Of a stretch of 64,000 nucleotides of DNA, positions 19,185-28,731 are shown in pieces. Positions within the stretch are counted from its first letter, which is position 1, and each line of letters opens with the position of its first letter. A program made the position numbers and the translations under genes. The stretch covers positions 124,001 through 188,000 of the forward strand of contig CAVRSD010000010.1 in the NCBI GenBank assembly GCA_963723765.1, in the 5' to 3' direction. This DNA is from DATBAX01 sp963723765 (GTDB lineage: Bacteria > Acidobacteriota > Terriglobia > Terriglobales > Acidobacteriaceae). The notes under the pieces are model-generated. The model saw nothing but the letters and a program-made list of their open reading frames with translations, was not told the origin of the DNA and made no database searches.

Positions 19185-20893
19185 TTGGAGACTCTAGCGA
19201 TATAAACCGAGAATGGCTCCAATGCGATTTGATCCACTTGGCCGCTGGCCGGAAGGGCTGAAGTGCTCAGCAGAGTTGTGGCTCTTGAGGAAGGGAAGCC
19301 ATTTTCAGAAAGATTGAAAGTGATCTGTTGGGTCGTGGCTGACATGTTCAGCACCACCAGCACACCTTCATTCTTGTAACGACGAAGGTAAGAGAGGACA
19401 TTAGGATTGTCCTGATTGAGTGCGATGTAGTCCCCATCCAGCAGGGCGTGCTCTTGATGTCTAAGCGCCAGCAGATGTCTGTAGAATTGCAGAATCGAGT
19501 TGGGGTCTTGCAATTCGCTGGCTACGTTATGAGTCTTGTAGCTGGCGGGAACAGGCAACCAGGGCGTGGCCTGGCTGAACCCGGCATTTGGAGAATCGTT
19601 CCACTGCATGGGCGTGCGTTCGCCATCGCGTCCTTTTTCCGCAGGCCATCCGGTGATGCCTAACGGGTCTTTCACGTCCTCCTTACGCACTGGATCATTG
19701 TTTTCCATTCCCAGTTCTTCGCCATAATACATAACTGGCGTGCCCCGAAGCGTTAAATAGAGCCCGGCCATGAGTTTGGCGATCTGATCGTTATGCTGTC
19801 CGTCGCCATAACGCACATAAGAACGGGGCATATCGTGATTGCCGATCACGTAAACCGGCCAGCCGCCGGTGGACTCGGCATTGGCAATTTGTGTACGGAA
19901 TTCCGCTGGAGAAAGTTTATTGACCTCGCAAAACATGAAATCCATGGGCATCTGGATTTCGTCGTTATGATCGCCGTAATATTCTTTTAATTCGTCGCGA
20001 TTCGAGGTGTAAGTCTCTCCAATCAAAACTGCATTACTCTGGTCGGCAACGCTGCGCAACTTCTTCAGCTCGGTGTGGACTTCAGGCAACTTATCGTTGT
20101 ACTTGTTTTCCATTTTGACGTCGCCCAACCCGTTCGTGCCCGGCAAAACCGGGTTGTCCTGAAGATTCGGGTCTTCAAATAACAGGTCGACAGCGTCCAG
20201 CCGAAATCCGGAAACGCCGTGCTTGTACCAGAAGCGAGTCACATCGAACATGGCCTTTTCAACCTTGGGGTTGCGCCAGTTGAGATCGGGCTGGCCAACT
20301 TCAAAGAAGTGGTAATAGTACTGGCCGGTCTTGGGATCAAACTGCCAGGCCGATCCACCGAAATCGGAGATCCAATTGTTGGGAGGCACACCAGGGGCCT
20401 TCCCGTCGCGCCAGATGTACCAGTCACGATGTGCGGAAGTGCGCGATGACGCCGAATCAAGGAACCACTTGTGCTGGTTCGAGCTGTGGTTAAGGACAAA
20501 ATCCATGATGATGCGAATGTCGTGCTTCTTCGCGTTGCTTGCCAGGTGATGAAAGTCTTTTAGCGTCCCGTACATGGGGTCGATGTTCTCGTAATCCGAA
20601 ACGTCGTAACCGAAATCGGCTTGCGGCGAGGGATAGCAGGGCGAAATCCAAATGGCATCGACTCCAAGATCTTTCAGATAATCCAGCTTGGAGGAAATGC
20701 CATTAAGGTCTCCAATGCCGTCGTTGTTGCTATCGGCGAAACTGCGCGGATAGAGTTCGTAGAACACAGCGTCTTGCCACCACTGATGGCCTTCCGCATT
20801 TACGGCAGGGCTTTGCGCATGGCAGAGGGAAACTGCGAGACATACTTCGACCACAAGGAAAACTACGGTTCTAAAGTTTTGATGCATTCGCAT
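19181..20893 (-). CDS. GH13 alpha-glucosidase (oligo-1,6-glucosidase type), exported
   Basis: 570 residues with a signal peptide ending LCHAQ. The GH13 regions are present in order: DFVLNHSS, GFRLDAVDLL (nucleophile Asp233), LIGETYTSN (acid/base Glu293) and VIGNHDMPR (Asp354). A C-terminal beta domain follows. The best match is the oligosaccharide-acting subfamily (alpha-glucosidase/oligo-1,6-glucosidase), which releases glucose from the non-reducing ends of malto- or isomalto-oligosaccharides. It lies 49 bases after the preceding gene and overlaps GH18. Trehalose-type activity cannot be ruled out. Confidence 0.9.
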   Translation of the reverse strand: MRMHQNFRTVVFLVVEVCLAVSLCHAQSPAVNAEGHQWWQDAVFYELYPRSFADSNNDGIGDLNGISSKLDYLKDLGVDAIWISPCYPSPQADFGYDVSDYENIDPMYGTLKDFHHLASNAKKHDIRIIMDFVLNHSSNQHKWFLDSASSRTSAHRDWYIWRDGKAPGVPPNNWISDFGGSAWQFDPKTGQYYYHFFEVGQPDLNWRNPKVEKAMFDVTRFWYKHGVSGFRLDAVDLLFEDPNLQDNPVLPGTNGLGDVKMENKYNDKLPEVHTELKKLRSVADQSNAVLIGETYTSNRDELKEYYGDHNDEIQMPMDFMFCEVNKLSPAEFRTQIANAESTGGWPVYVIGNHDMPRSYVRYGDGQHNDQIAKLMAGLYLTLRGTPVMYYGEELGMENNDPVRKEDVKDPLGITGWPAEKGRDGERTPMQWNDSPNAGFSQATPWLPVPASYKTHNVASELQDPNSILQFYRHLLALRHQEHALLDGDYIALNQDNPNVLSYLRRYKNEGVLVVLNMSATTQQITFNLSENGFPSSRATTLLSTSALPASGQVDQIALEPFSVYIARVSK

Positions 20894-20942
20894 TGCCCTC
20901 TTTATGAATGTCAGAAACTAACATCTTAAAAAATAGGATCCC

Positions 20943-23537
20943 TCACCGCGGCGCAAAATGAAATATAACAGTTGCCTGCGGATTGATTCCGGGCGCACTC
21001 GTCGGAAGTTGTACGCGAACTTTAGCCTGCGGCCCGGCTTTCTTTTCAAGCTCAGCTCCTTCTACTGAAGAAATCTGGCTCGGATTCCACGCGGAGAGTT
21101 CATAGGTTTCTCCTGACGCGCCCGATAATAGCAGCGTCAATTTATCCCGTGTCTGCGACCATGATTCGGAAATCACTCGCAAGCCGTGGCTTGTCCCGCC
21201 CAATGCCGGAAGATTCGAAGACTCGCTGAGTTCAAAGTTGTTCTTCATCTGGATATCAACAGTGTTTTGGTTGCCGATAACTGGGAGACTGACACTTACA
21301 TGCTGATCCGACGAATTCGTTTCAACATGAAACGGCAAGGGACGGCCGTTGAGTCGAACTCGAATTACCCTGGCGCGCGAACTCAATGCTGGTGAGAACT
21401 GCAAAGAGCATTGTCCTGAGCCTGTAGACTGCACTTCCAGCCGGATGTCGTCGGGGGTTCGCTGATAATCCATGTCCACCACCATCGCGCCAAGGCGCAC
21501 ATGATTGACGGAGAATGAAGTCCAATCCGCAGGGATATGCGGAGCAAAATCCAACCGACAGCTGGTAGCGTCCGCTTGCATGCCCAGCAATCCGCTCAAC
21601 AGAGGATTCACTACCATCGCCGCCGACCAAATCTGCTGCGGCGATCCCGTCGATAACGTCTGATAATATTTGCCGGAAAGAGCCTCGGCGACGTGGCCGA
21701 GCGATCCATCCAAAGCCAGTAAAGCATTGGCCCGCAAGTTCGAGTACGCAGGTAGGGGACGATGGTAGCGATATTCTCCAACCGATGCCCAACCCGTGAA
21801 TAGTGGCCACACAACTCCATAATGATATCCGCCAGGATCGTATTTGGGGTCCTGCGAAGAAAGAATCCGCATGCCCCAGTCGGTCTGGTGATTGGGGCCC
21901 GCGAGCTCCTGAATCATATTGTGCACTTGATCTTCGTCAAGTTGCTTAAACCACATCGGAACCGTGGCCAGGACGCTGGCTACGTCAACCCGGTTGTGAT
22001 TCGGATCAAGTGCGTAGGCGTAGATTTTCTTTTCGGCAGACCAGAAGGTTTTGTCCAAGAGCGATTTTTGCCGCGCAAAAGTTTGGTCTAGTTCCTCGGC
22101 GACATCTTCTTTGCGGAGGAGATGCGCGAGATGAGCTAGTGAGTGGACGGCTTCTACGCCCAACGAAGCCTGATAAAGCTCAGTTTGCGCTGGATAAAGC
22201 GGTCCACCCTCAATCCATCCGTGACCTACGCCGGAGTTCTGGGCAAGACCCTGTGCATCATAAGTGGATTTGAGAAATTCATAAGCTCGCCAGAGATTGT
22301 CCCATTTCTGTTGAGCAAATCCGATGTCGCCGCTATGTGTCACATAATCGTTGATGGCAATAATGAACAGGGGCGTGGCATCCGCAGAGGCAAATGCCCA
22401 GGGGGTGCCCTTGAACCAATCGATAAAACTGGCACTTTGCGATATTTCGTGGGGGATCTTACCGTCGGCACGCTGGTATTTGCTCAGGAAGTCCAGGGCA
22501 TTTCGGGCGGTGGAGAATTCTCCCTCAGCATCTAGCGCCAAAGATGTCCACTCCGCATCGCGACCAAAAAACCAGGCGAACCCCGGACGCTGATCATTGC
22601 CTGACGCGTTAAATCCGGCAACCAGCCCTTCTCCCAAAAATGGATTTTGCACGATACCTTGCAGCATACTTACCCGCGCCCAGTCATACGCGGTTTCGAT
22701 TTGTGCGTCAGGAAGCTTGAGGCTAACCGTCCGATCCAGATAATCCTGGTAATATGCGGCGGAACTTCGCAACAATTCTGGGTAATCCTGGCTCAGATGG
22801 CTGTAAAGACTTTTCAGCGCTGCTTGTCCGGTGAACGATGCAGCGATAACAATGATCTTCGTCTCGGCGCCTTTCGGAGTCGCCCCCAAACGAAGAGAGT
22901 CCTGGTGAGAGGAGAAATAGTTGGTCGAATAATCTTCAGAAGCTTTGACGGCTGATGGAGAGCCCACCAACGCCTCAAACTTTCCCGACACTTCTCCATA
23001 GCTGAAAGCGCGCAGGGCTGGATCCCACTCTTCATCGACCCCACCTAGCGCTCCCGGCCACTCCAGTTGAAAATCCTGATTGAATACAGCCTCGATCTCC
23101 AGGGGTTCGGTGGTATCGACTTCGAATGCGATAACGGCGCCCGCCTCATGTACGGGCACGAACAAAGTTTCGCGGACGGAAAAAACGTCGCCGGTGTAAA
23201 CAATCGTGGTTGACTCGGGACGGACCGTTAAGGTTCGGGCGAGAGCTTCTGCAGGCAGGACTGTGCCATCGACATGAAAGCGTAAATGAAAATTGCGCAG
23301 GATTTTTAAGGGATAGACCCACGCCTCCAGGTTCCCCTGTTCGTTCCCGAACATCCCGGCCCGCGTACCCACAGCGGAAACAAACTCCCACGACCGAATA
23401 GGCCGGGAGAGTTCCAGAGATGGTTCAGGCTGGCCTGCGAACGCGAGTGAACAGAATAGGAACAAATTGCAACCCAAAGCCGCTCCGGCCAAAAAAAGGC
23501 ATCTTCGCCGGAAAGAGCAGGGAAAGTGATTCATCAT
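20943..23537 (-). CDS. (alpha/alpha)6-barrel glycoside hydrolase, glycogen-debranching-like
   Basis: 864 residues with a signal peptide (FLAGAALGCNLFLFCSLAFAG). An N-terminal beta-sandwich (about 30-280) is followed by a helical toroid (about 290-680) with PGFAWFFGRDAEWTSLAL, DGKIPHEISQ, GHGWIEGGPLYPAQTELYQ and WGMRILSSQDPKYDP. A C-terminal beta region closes it. This plan resembles the amylo-1,6-glucosidase (glycogen debranching) group and related exo-acting families; I cannot fix the GH number. It is first in a minus-strand operon with GH13, GH18 and a barrel-SUMF1 protein, so it probably works on alpha-glucans outside the cytoplasm. Confidence 0.75.
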   Translation of the reverse strand: MMNHFPCSFRRRCLFLAGAALGCNLFLFCSLAFAGQPEPSLELSRPIRSWEFVSAVGTRAGMFGNEQGNLEAWVYPLKILRNFHLRFHVDGTVLPAEALARTLTVRPESTTIVYTGDVFSVRETLFVPVHEAGAVIAFEVDTTEPLEIEAVFNQDFQLEWPGALGGVDEEWDPALRAFSYGEVSGKFEALVGSPSAVKASEDYSTNYFSSHQDSLRLGATPKGAETKIIVIAASFTGQAALKSLYSHLSQDYPELLRSSAAYYQDYLDRTVSLKLPDAQIETAYDWARVSMLQGIVQNPFLGEGLVAGFNASGNDQRPGFAWFFGRDAEWTSLALDAEGEFSTARNALDFLSKYQRADGKIPHEISQSASFIDWFKGTPWAFASADATPLFIIAINDYVTHSGDIGFAQQKWDNLWRAYEFLKSTYDAQGLAQNSGVGHGWIEGGPLYPAQTELYQASLGVEAVHSLAHLAHLLRKEDVAEELDQTFARQKSLLDKTFWSAEKKIYAYALDPNHNRVDVASVLATVPMWFKQLDEDQVHNMIQELAGPNHQTDWGMRILSSQDPKYDPGGYHYGVVWPLFTGWASVGEYRYHRPLPAYSNLRANALLALDGSLGHVAEALSGKYYQTLSTGSPQQIWSAAMVVNPLLSGLLGMQADATSCRLDFAPHIPADWTSFSVNHVRLGAMVVDMDYQRTPDDIRLEVQSTGSGQCSLQFSPALSSRARVIRVRLNGRPLPFHVETNSSDQHVSVSLPVIGNQNTVDIQMKNNFELSESSNLPALGGTSHGLRVISESWSQTRDKLTLLLSGASGETYELSAWNPSQISSVEGAELEKKAGPQAKVRVQLPTSAPGINPQATVIFHFAPR

Positions 23538-23700
23538 CGAGATTGGGCTCGCGTTTACGAACAGAGTATAGACCCGTCGAACGATGTTTTGGAAGCTTTC
23601 AATAAATGGTGGATTATCGAAGTTACAAACCCTCGACCATCAAAGCCTGGCCTCCACCTGTCAAAGTGGGGAAATAAAATTTCGCGACCCGCCCGGCTAT

Positions 23701-23738
23701 GGCTATTAACTACTAATAGCCAATAAAATTGGCCAATT
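23701..23738. promoter_or_regulatory. Cluster of overlapping palindromes in the divergent glycosidase/TonB promoter
   Basis: GGCTATTA-ACTAC-TAATAGCC (23701-23721, 8-bp arms) is followed by GCCAAT-AAA-ATTGGC (23719-23733) and the perfect 12-base palindrome AATTGGCCAATT (23727-23738). All lie in the 387-base gap between divergent operons. Overlapping palindromes of this density suggest alternative or cooperative binding sites. The regulator is unknown. Confidence 0.45.
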
Positions 23739-23815
23739 TGCCGATAATAATTTCCCGGCGAATGCCGTTTTACCTTGACACCGGGAGTAGCTTTGCCACA
23801 AGATGTCAAAATATT

Positions 23816-23829
23816 TTGAAGCGATTCAA
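23816..23829. promoter_or_regulatory. Candidate LacI-family operator
   Basis: TTGAAGCGATTCAA has TTGAA/TTCAA arms around a central CG, matching the usual LacI-family operator form (for example TTGAAACGTTTCAA) except for one non-symmetric inner pair. It is 95 bases upstream of the TonB receptor start, at the head of an operon that itself encodes a LacI-type regulator (30435). Autoregulation of the arabinan operon is the simple reading. Confidence 0.5.
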
Positions 23830-23924
23830 TTTCGGCGAGATTTACTACAAAACGAAGCGTCTAAACCAGATTGAGGTCGGTGTTTCACCAGTAAGAGTAT
23901 CGGGTTCTCCACAGGAGTAGGGTC

Positions 23925-26900
23925 ATGAATCTTAGGTTCTGGTCGGTGTTGGGCTTGTTGTGTGTTTTCTCCTTTTCCATACCCGTCTTAGCGCAATCCA
24001 CGGGATCCATTACCGGCACGGTCCTCGACAATACTGGCGCAGTGATCTCCGGTGCGCAGGTTTCGGTCAGTGACCCCAGCACGGGCTTTCGCCGAAATGT
24101 CAATTCCAATGGAGACGGAAACTATCTGGTCTCCGGGCTCGCAGCCGGTACTTACGATGTCACCGTCACGTCGCCCGGTTTTAAAAAGTACGAAGCTAAG
24201 AAAGTCATCCTGCGAGTGGGCGAAAAGCTCAGAGTGGACAGCGCACTTGTGGTTGGCAGCGTGTCGAGCGAGATTGTTGTGGAAGGAAGTACCGTCGGCA
24301 AGGTGGAAACTCAGTCTTCAGAACTCGCCGGTACCATTACTGGGGAACAGATCAGTCAACTGGAACTTAACGGCCGCAGCTTTACTCAGCTCATCAATTT
24401 AATTCCCGGCGTCAGCAATCAGACCGGGCAGGATGAAGGAACGGTGGGGCCGGAGGGCAGCGTTTCTTATGCCGTCAACGGCGGCCGCACCGAGTTTAAC
24501 AATTGGGAAATCGATGGCGGAGAAGTACTTGATTCTGGCAGTAATGCCAATATCAACGTATACCCCAACGTTGACGCTCTGGCGGAAGTCCGTGTCCTCA
24601 CGTCAACCTATGGAGCCCAGTACGGACGCAACGGGTCGGGGACCATTGAGGCCCAAACCAAATCCGGCACCAACGTGTTCCATGGCGAGGCCTTCGAGTT
24701 CATCCGGAATGCCGCTTTCAACGCTCATTACTACTTCGACCAGCCGGGAACATCAAAAACCTATTACAACAAGAATGATTTCGGGTACATCCTGGGCGGC
24801 CCCATAAAGAAAGACAAGCTGTTTTTCTTTTGGTCGCAGGAATTTCGTCGCGAAAACGTTCCCTACGTGTACAACAATCCGGGGCAATTTCTTCCGACCG
24901 CTGCCGAGCGGACGGGAAACTTCAACGATGTTTGTCCAGCGGCCGGCACGCCGTTTGTAAGAGGAAACCCTGCTGATCCCTCTGAGACAGTGAGCATTAA
25001 CTGTCCCGCATACGCCCGCGCGGGTACTTCGGATGGAAATAACAATCCCTATTATCTGGGATTCCCCAACAATACCATCCCCACCAATCTCCTGGATTCC
25101 GTCAACACAGACCCGCTGGTTGCGAACATCCCTATGCCGAATGAGGGGCATTCGCTGTTTGGTACGTATGCTTCGCCAACCAGTTGGCACGAGGAGTTGA
25201 TCAAATTCGACGATAACATCAACTCAAAATTGCAGGCGAATATTCGCTTTATCCATGATTCCTGGACGCAGAACTTTCCCATCTCGCCATGGTCGGGATC
25301 GAACGTGCCAGCAATCGGCGGGACGTTACAAGGACCCGGAATTAGTTTGGTGACGAATTTGACTGCGACCCTGTCGCCCACATTGCAGAATGAATTTATC
25401 TTCAGCTACGCCGCAAACCATTTGCATCTGTTTAATACCGGGACCGCATGGGAACGTCCGGCAAGCATGACCATGACGGGAATTTTTGAAAACGGCTTCA
25501 ACGGAACCGTCCCGGCTTTTGGCATTGGCGGGCCAGGAAACTTCAATATCGCCGTCGACCCGGGCTTTTTACCCTGGAATAACTCCAATCCTACTTATAG
25601 CTTTCATGACAGTATGACCAAAATCGTAGGCCGCCATAATCTGCAATTTGGGGGCTACTTTGCTGCCATCGAAAAAAACGAGCCGGCGGAAGAAGAACCC
25701 AACGGTAGCCTGGGTTATTACTCGAATCCAAACTCTGTTTACCAGGATGCGAGCCCCTACAATGGCCCGTATGCCAGTACTGGTAACGGTTTTGCCGATC
25801 TGTTGACGGGGTATATCAATACCTTCGCGCAGCCCAACCAAAATCAGAAATACTACAATCGCTACAAGGTTTTTGAACCATTCTTGCAGGACGATTGGCA
25901 TGCCACCAAGCGCCTGACGCTCAATCTCGGTCTGCGAGTGAGCTTATTTGGCAGCTATTACGAGCGGTATGGCAATGCGTACAACTTTGATCCCTCTAAA
26001 TATGTCGCAGCGGATGCCCCTATGGTGGATGTCAATACCGGGGCCCTCGACTTTGGCCCGGGGCAAAGCGTGTACAACATTACGGGTATAGTGCGCTGCG
26101 GTTACGGCGGCGTACACAGCAGTTGCCAAACCGGCCACCTATTCAATCCTGCTCCGCGCATCGGTTTTGCCTTTGATCCCAAGGGAGATGGGAAAATGGC
26201 AATCCGTGGAGGCTATGGCATCTTCTTCGAGCATGCCAACGGGAACGACGCCAACACCGAGTCCCTAGAGGGAAATCCTCCTGGTGTCATCGCTCCAGTG
26301 CAGTTTTTCATTGATGGCTATACCAACATCGGTGGCCTATCCGCGGATGGCTCGCCGCAAACATTTCCTCTCGGCGGCGGCGTCAGCCAGTTGACATCCA
26401 TTACGAGTGTGACGCAGTGGCCCTACATCCAGCAATATCACCTGGACATCCAGCGCGAATTGGCTCGCAACACGCTGGTGACCGTGGCCTACGTAGGCAG
26501 CAAGGGGACTCATCTATCGCAACAATTAGATCGTAATCAGCTTCATTCCATTCCCGCCTCCCAAAATCCGTTCCTGCCGGGTCAAATCCTCACCGGCACG
26601 ATATGCGATTCGCAAAATGGTAGCGCGAGGAAGCCTACTTTTCGTGTAAATGGACAAACCATAAGAGGCGAACCAGCCATCAATATAGCCTTGGCCTGCG
26701 GCAACGTGAATCCTGATCTGTTCCGACCCTATCAGGGATATGACTCGATCTATGGCATTATCGGGGGAGCAAACTCAATCTATAACGCACTGCAAGTTTC
26801 CGGCCGGCGGAATGCAGGCGGACTACAACTCACGGTGGCGTATACCTATAGCCATTCGATTGACAATTCTTCCGACCGCTACGATAGCGCATTTGTCGAT

Positions 26901-27560
26901 TCTTACAATTTGGCGTCCTACCGGGCCAGCTCGAGTTTCGATCAACGTCATATTTTTACGGTCAGCTACATTTACGACCTGCCAATTTTCCAGCATGCTA
27001 CTGGTTTAAAGAGATTGACCTTGGGCGGCTGGCAGCTTTCTGGAATCACCACAGCTCAGACAGGTGAACCTTTCTCAATCATCAATGGAGGCGCTTACGA
27101 CAATGCCGGGGTTGGCAATAGCGTAGGGTCGGGTTCCTATGCTGATCTTGTAGGGGATCCACATGGTCCGATTCCTCACTTTAACGGAGTGGCTAACGTA
27201 CCGTACGGACCCCTGCTCTACAATCCCGGAGCTTACGCACAACCCACGGGCCTCACATTTGGCGACTCCGGCCGTAACTCGCTGATTGGCCCGGGACGAC
27301 TGAATTTTGATATGGGATTGTTCAAGCACTTCAAATTTAGAGAGACCATGGCATTTGAGTTTCGCGCCGAAGCTTTCAACATCTTCAATCATCCCCAATG
27401 GACCGGCGTAAACAATGGCAGTTGCGGTCTCGAGATTAATTCGGGCGCGGATGATTGTGTGAATGGCGATTCGTTCGGAGATGCTCCGAATGGTTTTCTG
27501 CATCCTAGCGGAGCCCATCAGCCACGTATTGGAGAGTTTGGCTTGAAATTTATTTTCTAA
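23925..27560 (+). CDS. Oar-like TonB-dependent receptor
   Basis: 1211 residues, full length. The signal peptide ends VLAQ; the carboxypeptidase-regulatory-like domain follows (TGSITGTVLDNTGAVISGA, about 26-110). The plug is about 120-240 (QLELNGRSFTQLINLIPGV, YGAQYGRNGSGTIE), and then a long 22-strand-type barrel with GGPIKKDKLFFFW. It ends in an aromatic residue (GEFGLKFIF), as outer-membrane barrels do. AGGAG lies upstream of the ATG. It heads an arabinan operon, so arabino-oligosaccharide uptake is the likely job. Confidence 0.93.
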   Translation: MNLRFWSVLGLLCVFSFSIPVLAQSTGSITGTVLDNTGAVISGAQVSVSDPSTGFRRNVNSNGDGNYLVSGLAAGTYDVTVTSPGFKKYEAKKVILRVGEKLRVDSALVVGSVSSEIVVEGSTVGKVETQSSELAGTITGEQISQLELNGRSFTQLINLIPGVSNQTGQDEGTVGPEGSVSYAVNGGRTEFNNWEIDGGEVLDSGSNANINVYPNVDALAEVRVLTSTYGAQYGRNGSGTIEAQTKSGTNVFHGEAFEFIRNAAFNAHYYFDQPGTSKTYYNKNDFGYILGGPIKKDKLFFFWSQEFRRENVPYVYNNPGQFLPTAAERTGNFNDVCPAAGTPFVRGNPADPSETVSINCPAYARAGTSDGNNNPYYLGFPNNTIPTNLLDSVNTDPLVANIPMPNEGHSLFGTYASPTSWHEELIKFDDNINSKLQANIRFIHDSWTQNFPISPWSGSNVPAIGGTLQGPGISLVTNLTATLSPTLQNEFIFSYAANHLHLFNTGTAWERPASMTMTGIFENGFNGTVPAFGIGGPGNFNIAVDPGFLPWNNSNPTYSFHDSMTKIVGRHNLQFGGYFAAIEKNEPAEEEPNGSLGYYSNPNSVYQDASPYNGPYASTGNGFADLLTGYINTFAQPNQNQKYYNRYKVFEPFLQDDWHATKRLTLNLGLRVSLFGSYYERYGNAYNFDPSKYVAADAPMVDVNTGALDFGPGQSVYNITGIVRCGYGGVHSSCQTGHLFNPAPRIGFAFDPKGDGKMAIRGGYGIFFEHANGNDANTESLEGNPPGVIAPVQFFIDGYTNIGGLSADGSPQTFPLGGGVSQLTSITSVTQWPYIQQYHLDIQRELARNTLVTVAYVGSKGTHLSQQLDRNQLHSIPASQNPFLPGQILTGTICDSQNGSARKPTFRVNGQTIRGEPAINIALACGNVNPDLFRPYQGYDSIYGIIGGANSIYNALQVSGRRNAGGLQLTVAYTYSHSIDNSSDRYDSAFVDSYNLASYRASSSFDQRHIFTVSYIYDLPIFQHATGLKRLTLGGWQLSGITTAQTGEPFSIINGGAYDNAGVGNSVGSGSYADLVGDPHGPIPHFNGVANVPYGPLLYNPGAYAQPTGLTFGDSGRNSLIGPGRLNFDMGLFKHFKFRETMAFEFRAEAFNIFNHPQWTGVNNGSCGLEINSGADDCVNGDSFGDAPNGFLHPSGAHQPRIGEFGLKFIF

Positions 27561-27561
27561 G

Positions 27562-28677
27562 ATGACCGCCACGGAACGAAAGCAATTGCGCAACATTTCA
27601 GTTTTCGTGGCTAGCGTAGTTCTGGGCTTCGGCATCGCTTCTCTTTCTATTCTTCAACCGCCGAATGTCCGTGCGGAAGATTCGCAATGGATTCGCCCCG
27701 TTAAGCCGGGAGATCCGTTGCTTTGGGGCCGCAAGGATGGGATTGTCTTCGGTTTGCCTTCCGAAGGCGGTTTGCCGGGCCCGCGCGGGCTGATTCGGGT
27801 AGGCGTGATTTCTACTAAGACCGGACGTCCCGAGCTCTTGAATTTCATTGCTATCGAGCCGGTAACAAAGGGCCACGGCAGCCGTGGTGACCGGATGGCA
27901 TTCAGCGAGTTGGAGCCGAGTGTGATGGATCGCGGATCTCAAGGCAAACGGCTGTGGGTCGGTCCTGACGATTCCAATAGTCAGCTGGCTGGCACTGTTT
28001 CTGTGTTATCGGACGGACCGAAATCGATCGAAAAGCTTACTGTACGAATTGAAATTGAGCGCTTCCAAGCCAACGGGGCGCATGTGTATTTGATGGCATC
28101 GATCGAAAGCGATCACCCGGAAGAGATTCAAATGGCGGTCTATCGCTACGAAGATAGCCCTGAGATCGAAGAACTCACGCTCACCGCAACCATGGGGAAC
28201 TACGAGAGGCTGCGTTGGCTATGGCTTAAGGATCGAGTGATCGACAGCCGCGAATTATATCGTTCGTATCGTGGGGAAGACTTTGCGGACCGCGAAGACT
28301 ATCCGTTGCATGAAATGTTAAGAAATCAGGATGGAGACGCAATCGTGTTCTGCACCTCGAACGAGGCTCACCCTGAATTGAATCCTGATTTCACGGCGAA
28401 GGATCATTGGCGCTATCGATTGGGGCGGCTCACCCAGTATTGGCGAGTGCCGACGTCGGATATCCAGCCAAACTTGCGAGTCAGAGTGAACGGACGCCGT
28501 GTCTATTGGAACTCGCATGCTCCTTTAGGTGGCGGGATAGCTTTTGAGAATTTTGAAGTACGGCAAACGTATAAGCCCGGACAAGTATTCATCTTTGGTG
28601 TCACGGCCAGGGAACCATGGGAAATTCGGCCGGCTATCCAACATCTAGCACATGCAAGAAATCCGGAGGCTAACTGA
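27562..28677 (+). CDS. Unknown exported protein coupled to the TonB receptor
   Basis: 371 residues that I do not recognise. An N-terminal hydrophobic segment (VFVASVVLGFGIASLSIL) followed by RAED suggests export. The mature part is polar and probably beta-rich, with PGDPLLWGRKDGIVFGLPSE near the start, ERLRWLWLKDRVIDSRELY in the middle, and FENFEVRQTYKPGQVFIFG near the end. Its ATG starts one base after the TonB stop, so it should be co-translated at a linked level. Next is a GH51 arabinofuranosidase. It may bind or process the same glycan at the cell surface or in the periplasm; an enzyme activity cannot be inferred. Confidence 0.8.
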   Translation: MTATERKQLRNISVFVASVVLGFGIASLSILQPPNVRAEDSQWIRPVKPGDPLLWGRKDGIVFGLPSEGGLPGPRGLIRVGVISTKTGRPELLNFIAIEPVTKGHGSRGDRMAFSELEPSVMDRGSQGKRLWVGPDDSNSQLAGTVSVLSDGPKSIEKLTVRIEIERFQANGAHVYLMASIESDHPEEIQMAVYRYEDSPEIEELTLTATMGNYERLRWLWLKDRVIDSRELYRSYRGEDFADREDYPLHEMLRNQDGDAIVFCTSNEAHPELNPDFTAKDHWRYRLGRLTQYWRVPTSDIQPNLRVRVNGRRVYWNSHAPLGGGIAFENFEVRQTYKPGQVFIFGVTAREPWEIRPAIQHLAHARNPEAN

Positions 28678-28731
28678 TTTGCAGGATGTAGCCCATAGGC
28701 GACGCTTATTCACCGGAGAGCAGGCAGTGGC

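Noticed and set aside
23775..23803. TTGACA as the -35 of the TonB promoter
   Set aside because: The bases at the expected -10 position do not resemble TATAAT at any usual spacing.
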